Positions 18,054 to 26,081 of a DNA stretch of 64,000 bases are shown here, in pieces. The notes below the pieces were generated by a model that saw nothing but the letters and a program-made list of their open reading frames with translations, was not told where the DNA came from and made no database searches. The stretch's first letter is position 1. Every line of letters starts with the position of its first letter. The stretch is from NCBI RefSeq assembly GCF_024746795.1, contig NZ_CP080524.1, positions 682,001 through 746,000 of the forward strand, in the 5' to 3' direction. Made by a program: the position numbers and the translations under genes. This stretch comes from Mesorhizobium sp. AR10. GTDB taxonomy: Bacteria; Pseudomonadota; Alphaproteobacteria; Rhizobiales; Rhizobiaceae.

Positions 18054-18257
18054 ATGCAGCACGAACGCGAAATCGACGCCCTGCTCTCGTCCGGCGAGAC
18101 AGGATCGATCATCGATCGGCTGATGGCGTTGCCGAGACCAACCGACGATGTAAAGAACGAATGGGACCGTGCAGTCAGCAACCGTTTCGAAGTCCGTCTG
18201 GCGAGACAGATGCGCTCCCAGATCGACAGCGGCACAGATCGCCGGAACGCTGCCTGA
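18054..18257 (+). CDS. Small hypothetical protein
   Basis: A 67-residue charged ORF with a strong Shine-Dalgarno (AAGAAGGAGG, nine bases before the ATG). It contains no Cys, no membrane segment and an amphipathic helical look (EIDALLSSGETGSIIDRLM). It ends five bases before the convergent regulator gene. I do not recognise a family. The ribosome site is the main support. Confidence 0.5.
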   Translation: MQHEREIDALLSSGETGSIIDRLMALPRPTDDVKNEWDRAVSNRFEVRLARQMRSQIDSGTDRRNAA

Positions 18258-18262
18258 TCCGA

Positions 18263-19243
18263 CTAACCCCGGCGCAGCCTGACCGGCGCTTCGCCGAAAG
18301 CTCTTGAAAACGCTCTGGAAAATGCCGCGGCGGACGAAAACCCCGTCCGCCCGGCAATATCGGCCATGGCCACGCGCGTATCGACCACCAGCCGGCGCGC
18401 TGCGCCCAGCCGCAGCCTGAGATAGTAGGCGCCTGGCGTCTCGCCGATCGACTTGCGAAAAATGCTTTCCAGCGTTCGCGCCGTCACCCCGGCGCGCTTT
18501 GCCACCGCGGCGATGGTCAGCGGCCGGTCGACATGGGCTTCCATCAGCCGAATGGCTTGCGCCAGCCGCGGGTCGTAGCCGTCGAGGCGGCCAAGCGAGA
18601 CCAGCGGCTGCGCGTCGGTGGCGGCGCGGGCCTGGTCGTAGATGAACACACTGGCCACATCGAGCGCCACCGCCATGCCAAGCCGGGTGCGGATCAAATG
18701 CAGCATCAGGTCGAAGGTCGGCGAGGCGCCGCCCGAGGTGAACACCGGTCCGTCTATGACATAGCGGTCGGGACGAACATCGACGCCGGGAAACGCCGTC
18801 GAAAAGTCCTCCATATCCTCCCAGTGGGTGGTAGCACTGCGCCCTTCCAGCAGGCCGGCGCGGGCCACCAGCCAGGTGCCGGCCTCAACGCCGCCGCAGG
18901 CACGCGCCGCACGCGCCGCACGGCGCAGGCCGGCAAGCAAGGCTGATGTGGCATAGTTCTGCGTGCCGAAACCGGCGACGACGACAAGCACATCGGCTGG
19001 TTCAGCCGCATCGAAGCGGCCGCTGACCGCCACCGGCAGGCCGCAAGTGGTGACTGGCGCCTCGCCGGTGACCGAGACCAATTTGAAATCGAACAAGGTC
19101 TCACCGGCGATGCGGTTGGCGGCGCGCAGCGGATCGACAGCTGAGGCCACGCACATGATCGACGAGCCCGAAAACACCAGCAACGTCACCTTGAGCGGCG
19201 AGCGCTCGGCACGAAAGATATCAGGTTTTTCGCTTTTGATCAT
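18263..19243 (-). CDS. GlxA-family (DJ-1/PfpI plus AraC HTH) transcriptional regulator, CdhR-like
   Basis: The 326-residue protein has an N-terminal glutamine-amidotransferase-like sensor domain (VTLLVFSGSSIMCVASAVDP to about residue 190) and a C-terminal AraC double helix-turn-helix (TIAAVAKRAGVTARTLESIF and ADIAGRTGFSSAAAFSRAF). CdhR of Pseudomonas, the activator of carnitine catabolism, has this architecture. The gene is divergent from the carnitine operon with only about 77 bases between, so control of that operon is the natural inference. The shared spacer should hold the operator. Confidence 0.85.
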   Translation of the reverse strand: MIKSEKPDIFRAERSPLKVTLLVFSGSSIMCVASAVDPLRAANRIAGETLFDFKLVSVTGEAPVTTCGLPVAVSGRFDAAEPADVLVVVAGFGTQNYATSALLAGLRRAARAARACGGVEAGTWLVARAGLLEGRSATTHWEDMEDFSTAFPGVDVRPDRYVIDGPVFTSGGASPTFDLMLHLIRTRLGMAVALDVASVFIYDQARAATDAQPLVSLGRLDGYDPRLAQAIRLMEAHVDRPLTIAAVAKRAGVTARTLESIFRKSIGETPGAYYLRLRLGAARRLVVDTRVAMADIAGRTGFSSAAAFSRAFSRAFGEAPVRLRRG

Positions 19244-19320
19244 GCCGCCTTCGTAAAACGCAAAACAGTTTCCGACAAGTCAGGCATTGTTGGGGTCGGT
19301 CTGGATTGGGAGGAAATTTC

Positions 19321-20238
19321 ATGCCGCTCTCGATGAACCGTGAGGTTTTCATTACCTGTGCCGTTACCGGGTCCGGTGGTTCGCAGGACCGCAGCCCGCA
19401 TGTACCACGCTCGCCCAAGCAGATCGCCGATTCGGCCATCGATGCGGCCAAGGCCGGTGCGGCGATCGTCCATTGCCATGTCCGCGATCCAGAGACCGGC
19501 AAGCCGCGTCGCGATGTGCATCTCTACCGCGAGGTGACCGAGCGTATCCGTGACGCCAATGTCGACGTCGTGCTCAACCTGACCGCCGGCATGGGCGGGG
19601 ACATGGTGTTCGGCTCGCCCGAGGCGCCGCTGCCGCTGAATGAAAAAGGCACCGACATGGGCGGCGCCACCAACCGCGTGGAACATGTGCGCCAGTGCCT
19701 GCCGGAAATCTGCACGCTCGATTGCGGCACCATGAACTTCGCCGAGGCCGACTATGTCATGACCAATACGCCCGGCATGCTGCGCGCCATGGGCGGCATG
19801 ATGACGGCGATGGGCGTCAAGCCGGAGATCGAGGCCTTCGACACCGGTCATCTGTGGTTCGCCAAGCAATTGGTCGAGGAGAAGGTGCTCAACCCTGACG
19901 CGCTGGTGCAACTGTGCATGGGCGTGCCGTGGGGGGCGCCGGACGACCTCAACACCTTCATGGCCATGGTCAACAATGTGCCGTCGACCTGGAACTGGTC
20001 GGCCTTCGCCATCGGCCGCAACCAGATGGCCTATGCCGCAGCCGCGGTGCTGGCCGGCGGCAATGTCCGCGTCGGGCTCGAGGACAATCTGTGGCTCGAC
20101 AAGGGCGTGCTGGCCACCAACGCGCAGCTGGTCGAACGGGCCGCCAGCATCGTCACCAATCTCGGCGCCAGGATCCTTGGACCCGAGGAAGTGCGCAGGA
20201 AGCTGAACCTGACCAAGCGTGCACCAATAGCCGCATGA
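19321..20238 (+). CDS. cdhC: BKACE-family (DUF849) beta-keto acid cleavage enzyme, probably dehydrocarnitine cleaving
   Basis: This 305-residue protein belongs to the 3-keto-5-aminohexanoate cleavage (BKACE) family. Metal-site motifs are AGAAIVHCHVRDPETG near residue 45 and GHLWFAKQLV near 180. BKACEs condense a beta-keto acid with acetyl-CoA and split it. In carnitine operons the substrate is 3-dehydrocarnitine, giving betainyl-CoA and acetoacetate. The adjacent carnitine dehydrogenase supports that substrate. The ATG at 19321 follows GGGAGGAAA. It is the first gene of an operon running to about 27.0 kb. Confidence 0.88.
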   Translation: MPLSMNREVFITCAVTGSGGSQDRSPHVPRSPKQIADSAIDAAKAGAAIVHCHVRDPETGKPRRDVHLYREVTERIRDANVDVVLNLTAGMGGDMVFGSPEAPLPLNEKGTDMGGATNRVEHVRQCLPEICTLDCGTMNFAEADYVMTNTPGMLRAMGGMMTAMGVKPEIEAFDTGHLWFAKQLVEEKVLNPDALVQLCMGVPWGAPDDLNTFMAMVNNVPSTWNWSAFAIGRNQMAYAAAAVLAGGNVRVGLEDNLWLDKGVLATNAQLVERAASIVTNLGARILGPEEVRRKLNLTKRAPIAA

Positions 20239-20261
20239 GCTGAAACAGCCGGGAGGTCGGC

Positions 20262-20891
20262 ATGGCTACCGTCAAGTTCACCGCGATGAAGGATGGCGAC
20301 AAGGACGACTACGAGTTCCTGACCGCGCATGAAATCGACTATGCGGCCAAGACCGGCGAGCGGCTGCTCGACGCGCTGGTGCAACTGGATGAGGGCCTTT
20401 CCGGCTACAAGATCACCCGGCTCGGCCATTCGCTGCAGGCGGCGACTCGCGCCTGGCGCGACGGCGCCGACACCGACTGGATCGCCTGCGCGCTGCTGCA
20501 CGACATCGGCGACATCTATGCACCCTACAATCACGATGAGTACGCAGCTTCGATACTGAAGCCCTTCGTGCGTGAGCAATGCACCTGGGTGGTGGAGAAG
20601 CATGGCGACTTCCAGCGCCTCTACTATGCCCATCATCTCGGCGGCAACCCTCATGCCCGCGACCGCTTCGCCGGACATGTCTATTTCGACGATTGCGATG
20701 AGTTTTGCGAGCGCTGGGACCAGTCGAGCTTCGACCCGGACTACGAGACGCTGCCGATCGACTTCTTCCGGCCCTTCGTGCTCGAAGTGTTTGCCCGCAA
20801 AGCCTACGACCCCGCCGTGATCCGCGCCGGCGAGCGCGTGCCCCTCATCGATCCCCAAACAGCCACGACAAGAACCGGAGCCTCCGCATGA
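20262..20891 (+). CDS. HD-domain protein, PhnZ/TmpB-like (possible mixed-valent diiron oxygenase)
   Basis: The protein has 209 residues. The HD pattern LGHSLQAATRAWRDGA...ALLHDIGD near residues 50-85, a further NHDEYAAS, YYAHHLG near 125 and CERWDQSSFDP near 150 align by eye with PhnZ/TmpB oxygenases. Those use an HD-domain diiron site to cleave or hydroxylate phosphonates, including a trimethylammonium phosphonate. Here there is no phosphonate gene; the setting is carnitine catabolism. The stop overlaps the carnitine dehydrogenase start (ATGA). Its reaction is unknown; a phosphohydrolase role is the alternative. Confidence 0.7.
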   Translation: MATVKFTAMKDGDKDDYEFLTAHEIDYAAKTGERLLDALVQLDEGLSGYKITRLGHSLQAATRAWRDGADTDWIACALLHDIGDIYAPYNHDEYAASILKPFVREQCTWVVEKHGDFQRLYYAHHLGGNPHARDRFAGHVYFDDCDEFCERWDQSSFDPDYETLPIDFFRPFVLEVFARKAYDPAVIRAGERVPLIDPQTATTRTGASA

Positions 20892-21982
20892 GCATCATCA
20901 ACAAGGCAGCCGCCATTGGCGGCGGCGTCATCGGCGCCGGCTGGGTGGCCCGACTGCTGCTCAACGGCATCGACGTATCTATCTTCGATCCCGATCCCGA
21001 GGCGTCGCGGAAAGTCAGCGAAGTGATGAAGGGCGCGCGCCGCGCCTATAAGCAGATGGTTCCGGGCGGCTTGCCCAAAGAGGGCAGACTGACCTTCGCC
21101 AAGACCATCGCCGAGGCGGTGGCCGACGCCGACTTCATCCAGGAGAGCGTGCCGGAACGGCTCGACCTGAAGCACCGCGTGCTGGCAGAGATCGATCTTT
21201 ATGCGCCGGCCAACGCCATTGTTGGTTCTTCGACCTCCGGCATCAAGCCGACCGACATGCAGGTGGCGATGAAGAAGCATCCGGAGCGGCTGGTTGTCGG
21301 ACATCCCTTCAACCCGGTCTATCTCCTGCCGCTGGTCGAGATCGTCGGCGGCGAGCAGACGTTCCCCGAGGCGATCGAGGTCGCCAAGGAGATCTATGCC
21401 TCGATCGGCATGAAGCCGGTGGTGATCCGCAAGGAGATCGAAGCGTTTGTCGGCGACCGCCTGCTGGAGGCGGCATGGCGCGAGGCGCTGTGGCTGATCA
21501 AGGACGGCATCTGCACGGTCGAGGAACTCGACGACATCATGCGCTATGGCTTCGGCCTGCGCTGGGCGCAGATGGGCATGTTCCAGGTCTATCGCGTCGC
21601 CGGCGGCGAGGCCGGCATGCGCCACTTCATGGCGCAGTTCGGCCCGTGCCTGAAATGGCCATGGACCAAGCTGATGGATGTACCGGAGTTCAACGACGAG
21701 CTGGTGGACCTGATCGCCACCCAGTCTGACGACCAGGCACATGGGCTGTCGATCCGCGAGTTGGAAAAGATCCGCGACGACAATCTGGTCGCCATCATGG
21801 AAGCGCTGTCGAAGCAGAACAAAGGCAAGGGCTGGGGTGCCGGCGCCTTGCACAAGGACTATACCAAGCAGTTGGCCAAGCTGGCGGCGAAGAAACCGAC
21901 CGCCTCCAAGGCGGCCGAGAAGGCCAAGGCAAGCAAACCAGTCAAGAAGGCCGAAAAGCCGAAGAAAAAGAAGAAGGGCTGA
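20888..21982 (+). CDS. cdhA: L-carnitine dehydrogenase (3-hydroxyacyl-CoA dehydrogenase family)
   Basis: The 364-residue protein opens with a Rossmann motif, AAIGGGVIGAGWVARLLLNG, and carries HPFNPVYLLPLVEIVGG near residue 140, as in L-carnitine dehydrogenases. These oxidise carnitine with NAD+ to 3-dehydrocarnitine. The catalytic domain is of normal size (about 320 residues). It is followed by an odd basic tail, roughly the last 35 residues, made of Lys, Ala, Pro and Ser. There is no fused hot-dog thioesterase, unlike some homologues. It overlaps the HD gene by four bases, and the acyl-CoA dehydrogenase gene begins four bases after its stop. Confidence 0.88.
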   Translation: MSIINKAAAIGGGVIGAGWVARLLLNGIDVSIFDPDPEASRKVSEVMKGARRAYKQMVPGGLPKEGRLTFAKTIAEAVADADFIQESVPERLDLKHRVLAEIDLYAPANAIVGSSTSGIKPTDMQVAMKKHPERLVVGHPFNPVYLLPLVEIVGGEQTFPEAIEVAKEIYASIGMKPVVIRKEIEAFVGDRLLEAAWREALWLIKDGICTVEELDDIMRYGFGLRWAQMGMFQVYRVAGGEAGMRHFMAQFGPCLKWPWTKLMDVPEFNDELVDLIATQSDDQAHGLSIRELEKIRDDNLVAIMEALSKQNKGKGWGAGALHKDYTKQLAKLAAKKPTASKAAEKAKASKPVKKAEKPKKKKKG

Positions 21983-21986
21983 GACC

Positions 21987-23150
21987 ATGGATTTCGGTCT
22001 GTCGGAGGAGCAGAAGCTCATCGTCGAGGCGACGCGGGCGTTCGTCGAGAACGAGCTTTACCCGCATGAGCGCGAGGTCGAGCGCACCGGCGTGCTGCGT
22101 CGCGAGCTGATCGAAGAGATCAAGGTCAAGGCGATTGAAGCCGGGCTCTACGCCGCCAACATGCCGGCCGATGTCGGTGGCGCCGGGCTCGATACTGTGA
22201 CCTGGCTGCTCTACGAGAAGGAACTGGGCCGCGCCAATTACGCGCTGCACTGGACCTGCGTGGCCCGGCCTTCCAACATCCTTCTGGCCGGCACGCCGGA
22301 GCAGCGTGAAAAATACCTGTTCCCCTGCATCCGCGGCGAGAAATGGGACTGCCTGGCGATGACCGAGCCGGGCGCCGGCTCCGACCTGCGCGGCATGAAG
22401 GCGACCGCCGTCCAGGATGGCGACGACTGGGTGCTGAACGGCACCAAGCACTTCATCAGCCATGCCGATCTCGCCGATTTCGCCATCTGTTTCATGGCCT
22501 CGGGCGAAGAGGAGTCGCCGCGCGGCAAGCGCAAGAAGATCACCGCCTTCTTCGTCGACAAGGGCACCAAGGGTTTTACGGTGCGCGACGGCTATCGCAA
22601 CGTCTCGCATCGCGGCTACACCAACGCCATCCTCGAATTCGACGATTGCCGCCTGCCGGCTGCCCAAGTTCTCGGCGAGGTTCACAAGGGCTTCGAGGTC
22701 GCCAACTCATGGCTGGGCGCGACCCGGCTGCAGGTCGGGGCCACCTGTCTCGGCCGCGCCGAGCGGGCGCTTGGCCATGCCGTCGAATACGCCGCACAGC
22801 GCCAGCAGTTCGGCCAGCAGATCGGCAAGTTCCAGGGCGTGTCGTTCAAGCTCGCCGACATGGCGACCGAATTGAAGGCCGCCGACCTGATGGTGTTCGA
22901 AGCCGGCTGGAAGTACGATCAGGGCACCGTCACCGAACAGGACATGGCCATGGCCAAACTGAAGGCCACCGAAATGCTTGCTTTCGTCGCCGATGAGGCG
23001 ATCCAGATCCATGGCGGCATGGGGCTCATGGACGATCTGCCGCTGGAGCGCATCTGGCGCGACGCCCGCGTCGAGCGCATCTGGGAAGGCACTTCGGAGA
23101 TTCAGCGACATATTATTTCGCGGGCGCTGCTGCGTCCGTTCGGGGCTTAG
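21987..23150 (+). CDS. Acyl-CoA dehydrogenase
   Basis: At 387 residues this is a full-length FAD acyl-CoA dehydrogenase. It shows the substrate/FAD signature CLAMTEPGAGSDLRGMKA near residue 130, QFGQQIGKFQGVSFKLADM near 270, and the C-terminal IQIHGGMGLMDDLPLERIWRD segment. In this operon a quaternary-ammonium acyl-CoA such as gamma-butyrobetainyl-CoA, giving crotonobetainyl-CoA, is a reasonable substrate (inference). The ATG at 21987 comes right after the carnitine dehydrogenase stop. Its TAG stop is overlapped by the start of a palindromic repeat. Confidence 0.88.
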   Translation: MDFGLSEEQKLIVEATRAFVENELYPHEREVERTGVLRRELIEEIKVKAIEAGLYAANMPADVGGAGLDTVTWLLYEKELGRANYALHWTCVARPSNILLAGTPEQREKYLFPCIRGEKWDCLAMTEPGAGSDLRGMKATAVQDGDDWVLNGTKHFISHADLADFAICFMASGEEESPRGKRKKITAFFVDKGTKGFTVRDGYRNVSHRGYTNAILEFDDCRLPAAQVLGEVHKGFEVANSWLGATRLQVGATCLGRAERALGHAVEYAAQRQQFGQQIGKFQGVSFKLADMATELKAADLMVFEAGWKYDQGTVTEQDMAMAKLKATEMLAFVADEAIQIHGGMGLMDDLPLERIWRDARVERIWEGTSEIQRHIISRALLRPFGA

Positions 23151-23198
23151 AGCATGATCCCCAAAGCCGGGATCCGGGTTTTAGAAAAGATCGTGCTC
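23150..23198. repeat. Intergenic palindromic repeat, GAGCATGATC type (second copy)
   Basis: The arms GAGCATGATC and GATCGTGCTC bracket a CCGGGATCCGGG core. It is related to the copy at 8031-8080. It fills almost the whole gap between the acyl-CoA dehydrogenase and CoA-ligase genes. It also touches the stop codon of the former, so it is transcribed inside the operon. Confidence 0.7.
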
Positions 23199-23208
23199 AA
23201 ACGAAAAG

Positions 23209-25293
23209 ATGACCATGCATAAACTCGAACGTCTCCTGCGCCCAAAATCGATTGCCGTGTTCGGCGGGGCGCAGGCCGCCGCCGTCGTCGCCCAGTCGAT
23301 CAAGATGGGCTTTGCCGGCGAGATCTGGCCGGTGCATCCGACCAAGGACGAGGTCGCCGGCCGCAAGGCCTATCGTTCGGTGGCCGAGCTGCCGGGTGCC
23401 CCCGACGCCGCCTTTGTCGGCGTCAACCGGCATTTGACCATCGAGGTGATCAAGGCTTTGGCCGAACGCGGCGCCGGCGGCGCCGTCTGCTTTGCCGCCG
23501 GCTTTCTCGAGACCGAGGCCTATGACGACGACGGCGAGCGGCTGCAGGCCGAATTGGTCACTGCTGCGGGCCAGATGCCGATCATCGGGCCGAACTGCTA
23601 TGGCCTGATCAACTACGCCGATGGCGCGTTGCTGTGGCCCGACCAGCATGGCGGCATCAGGCTGCCCGAAGGCGCCAAGGGTGTCGCCATCATCACCCAG
23701 TCGTCCAACATCGCCATCAACATGACGATGCAGAAGCGCGGCCTGCCGATCGCCTTCCTGATGACCGCCGGCAACCAGGCTCAGACCGGCCTTTCCGAAA
23801 TGGCGCTCGGCCTGATCGAGGACGATCGCGTCACTTCGCTCGGCCTGCATATCGAGGCCTTCGATTCGGTAGCCGGCTTCGAAAGGCTGGCAGCACGTGC
23901 CCGCGAGTTGAAGAAACCGATCATCGCCATGAAGGTCGGCCGCTCCGAACAGGCACGGCAAGCAACGGTGTCGCACACCGCCTCGCTGGCCGGCTCCGAT
24001 GCGGCATCGGGCGCGTTCCTGAGGCGGCTGGGTATTGCCCGCGTCGATTCCATCCCCGCCTTCATCGAGGCGCTGAAGCTTCTGCACATCACCGGCCCGC
24101 TGCCCGGCTACCGGCTGTCGTCGATGAGCTGCTCGGGTGGTGAGGCTTCCGTCATGGCCGACAGCGCAGAGGGCCGCTGGGTCAATTTCCCGGAGCTCAC
24201 CAGCAAGCACCGCGCCCATGTCAAATCGACACTCGGGCCGCTGGTCGCGGTCGCCAATCCGTTGGACTACCACACCTTCATCTGGAACAACGAGCCGGCG
24301 ATGACCGCTACCTTCACCGCCATGGTGTCGGGTGGCTTCGACCTCAACATGCTGGTGCTCGACTTTCCGCGCCCGGACCGCTGCTCGGTGACCGATTGGT
24401 GGGCGACGCTGCGCGCCTTCGAATCGGCGCTGAAGACCAACAAGGCGCATGGCGCGATCGTCTCGTCGTTGCCGGAGAACCTGCCGGAGGAATATACCGC
24501 CGAGCTGATGGCGCGCGGCATGGTGCCGTTGTTCGGCATTTCCGAGGCCATGGACGCCGCAGGGGCGGCAGCCTTCATCGGCTGGGCCTGGGCCGAGCCG
24601 CAGGCGCAGCCGATCGACACGACAGCTGCCGGCGCCGCCGGAGGCGACCATGTGACGCCAGACGAGGCCGAAGCCAAGGAGCGGCTGATCAGGGCCGGCT
24701 TGCCGGTGCCGAAGGGCGAACGCGCCGCCAATGCGGTCGAGGCCGTCATCTCGTCCATGGCGCTCGGCTTCCCGGTGGCGCTGAAGGCGCTCGGCGTCAC
24801 CCACAAGTCGGAGGTCGGCGCTGTCAGGCTGAACCTCAAGGACGCCGAATCCGTCAGCACAGCGGCGCATGATCTCCTGCCACTCGGCACCGGGCTCTAT
24901 GTCGAGCGCATGGTGCGCGACGGCGTCGCCGAACTGATCGTCGGCTTCACCCGCGACCCGATGTTCGGCGCCGTGATGACGCTGGGCACCGGCGGCGTGC
25001 TGGTCGAGCTGTTGCGCGACAGCGTCACCTTGATGCTGCCGGCGACGCGCGACGATATCGAGGCGGCGTTGCGCCGCCTGAAACTGTTCCCGCTGCTCGA
25101 AGGCTATCGCGGCCGGCCCAAGTCCGATGTCGCGGCCGCCATCGAGGCCATCGCGGGCATTGCCGCCTTCGTGCAGAAGAATGCCGGCGAGATCGAAGAA
25201 CTCGACATCAACCCGCTCATCGTCTGCGCCGAGGGCAAGGGCGCCTGGATCGCCGACGCGCTGCTGGTGCTGGGAGACAAGAAGAATGTCTGA
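23209..25293 (+). CDS. Acyl-CoA ligase, NDP-forming type (fused alpha and beta domains)
   Basis: This 694-residue protein has an N-terminal CoA-binding domain (RPKSIAVFGGAQAAAVVAQS), a succinyl-CoA-ligase-like middle with the phosphohistidine region SHTASLAGSD near residue 260, and a C-terminal ATP-grasp domain from about residue 480 (EAEAKERLIRAGLPVPKGE; LDINPLIVC near the end). This is the domain order of ADP-forming acyl-CoA synthetases. In this operon it would activate a carboxylate such as gamma-butyrobetaine, crotonobetaine or carnitine (inference). The ATG at 23209 is just after the repeat; a second ATG lies two codons later. Confidence 0.85.
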   Translation: MTMHKLERLLRPKSIAVFGGAQAAAVVAQSIKMGFAGEIWPVHPTKDEVAGRKAYRSVAELPGAPDAAFVGVNRHLTIEVIKALAERGAGGAVCFAAGFLETEAYDDDGERLQAELVTAAGQMPIIGPNCYGLINYADGALLWPDQHGGIRLPEGAKGVAIITQSSNIAINMTMQKRGLPIAFLMTAGNQAQTGLSEMALGLIEDDRVTSLGLHIEAFDSVAGFERLAARARELKKPIIAMKVGRSEQARQATVSHTASLAGSDAASGAFLRRLGIARVDSIPAFIEALKLLHITGPLPGYRLSSMSCSGGEASVMADSAEGRWVNFPELTSKHRAHVKSTLGPLVAVANPLDYHTFIWNNEPAMTATFTAMVSGGFDLNMLVLDFPRPDRCSVTDWWATLRAFESALKTNKAHGAIVSSLPENLPEEYTAELMARGMVPLFGISEAMDAAGAAAFIGWAWAEPQAQPIDTTAAGAAGGDHVTPDEAEAKERLIRAGLPVPKGERAANAVEAVISSMALGFPVALKALGVTHKSEVGAVRLNLKDAESVSTAAHDLLPLGTGLYVERMVRDGVAELIVGFTRDPMFGAVMTLGTGGVLVELLRDSVTLMLPATRDDIEAALRRLKLFPLLEGYRGRPKSDVAAAIEAIAGIAAFVQKNAGEIEELDINPLIVCAEGKGAWIADALLVLGDKKNV

Positions 25294-26068
25294 CGTCATT
25301 TCGACCCGTCGCGAGGGCACGATCCTCGAAGTCACGCTCGACCGGCCCAAGGCCAACGCCATCGATCTCAAGACCTCGCGGCTAATGGGCGAGACGTTCA
25401 AGGCGTTCCGCGACGATCCAGGCTTGCGTGTCGCCATCGTCAAGACGGCCGGCGACAAGTTCTTCTGCGCCGGCTGGGATCTGAAGGCAGCAGCCGGCGG
25501 CGATGCCGTCGATGGCGACTATGGCGTCGGCGGTTTCGCCGGGCTCCAGGAATTGCGCGACCTCAACAAGCCGGTCATCGCCTGCGTCAACGGCATGGCG
25601 GTCGGCGGCGGCTTCGAACTGGCGCTGTCCTGCGACCTCATCTATGCCTCGGACCATTCCTCCTTCGCACTGCCCGAAATCCGCGCCGGCACGCTGGCCG
25701 ATGCGGCGACGATAAAATTGCCGAAGCGCATCCCCTATCATGTCGCCATGGACCTTTTGCTCACCGGCCGCTGGATGGATGTCGCCGAGGCGCATCGCTG
25801 GGGCCTGGTCAACGAGGTGCTGCCCAAGGAGAAGCTCGAAGACCGCGTCTGGGAGATCGCCCGCCTGCTCGCCAGCGGTCCGCCGCTGGTCTTTGCCGCG
25901 ATCAAGGAGACGGCACGGGTGGCCGAAGCGCTGACCTTCCAGGATGCAATGAACAAGGTGACGCGTCGCCAGCTGCCGACCGTCGATGCCCTTTATGGCT
26001 CCGAGGACGGTATGGAAGGCTTTCGTGCTTTTGCCGAAAAGCGCGACCCGGTGTGGAAGGGGAAGTGA
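25286..26068 (+). CDS. Enoyl-CoA hydratase/carnitinyl-CoA dehydratase-like protein
   Basis: The 260-residue crotonase-fold protein has the oxyanion-hole segments KFFCAGWDLKAA near residue 60 and CVNGMAVGGGFELALSCD near 105. A Glu in LPEIRAGT is placed like the CaiD catalytic Glu. It overlaps the CoA-ligase gene by eight bases. CaiD-like enzymes interconvert crotonobetainyl-CoA and carnitinyl-CoA, which fits between the acyl-CoA dehydrogenase and carnitine dehydrogenase steps. A general enoyl-CoA hydratase role is the alternative. Confidence 0.82.
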   Translation: MSDVISTRREGTILEVTLDRPKANAIDLKTSRLMGETFKAFRDDPGLRVAIVKTAGDKFFCAGWDLKAAAGGDAVDGDYGVGGFAGLQELRDLNKPVIACVNGMAVGGGFELALSCDLIYASDHSSFALPEIRAGTLADAATIKLPKRIPYHVAMDLLLTGRWMDVAEAHRWGLVNEVLPKEKLEDRVWEIARLLASGPPLVFAAIKETARVAEALTFQDAMNKVTRRQLPTVDALYGSEDGMEGFRAFAEKRDPVWKGK

Positions 26069-26081
26069 GCGGCAGGCTCCG

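Noticed and set aside
23197..25458. 753-codon open frame on the minus strand
   Set aside because: It lies wholly opposite the CoA-ligase gene, is rich in Arg, His, Asp and Gly from GC-biased antisense codons, and has no domain. The + strand protein has a full set of motifs.
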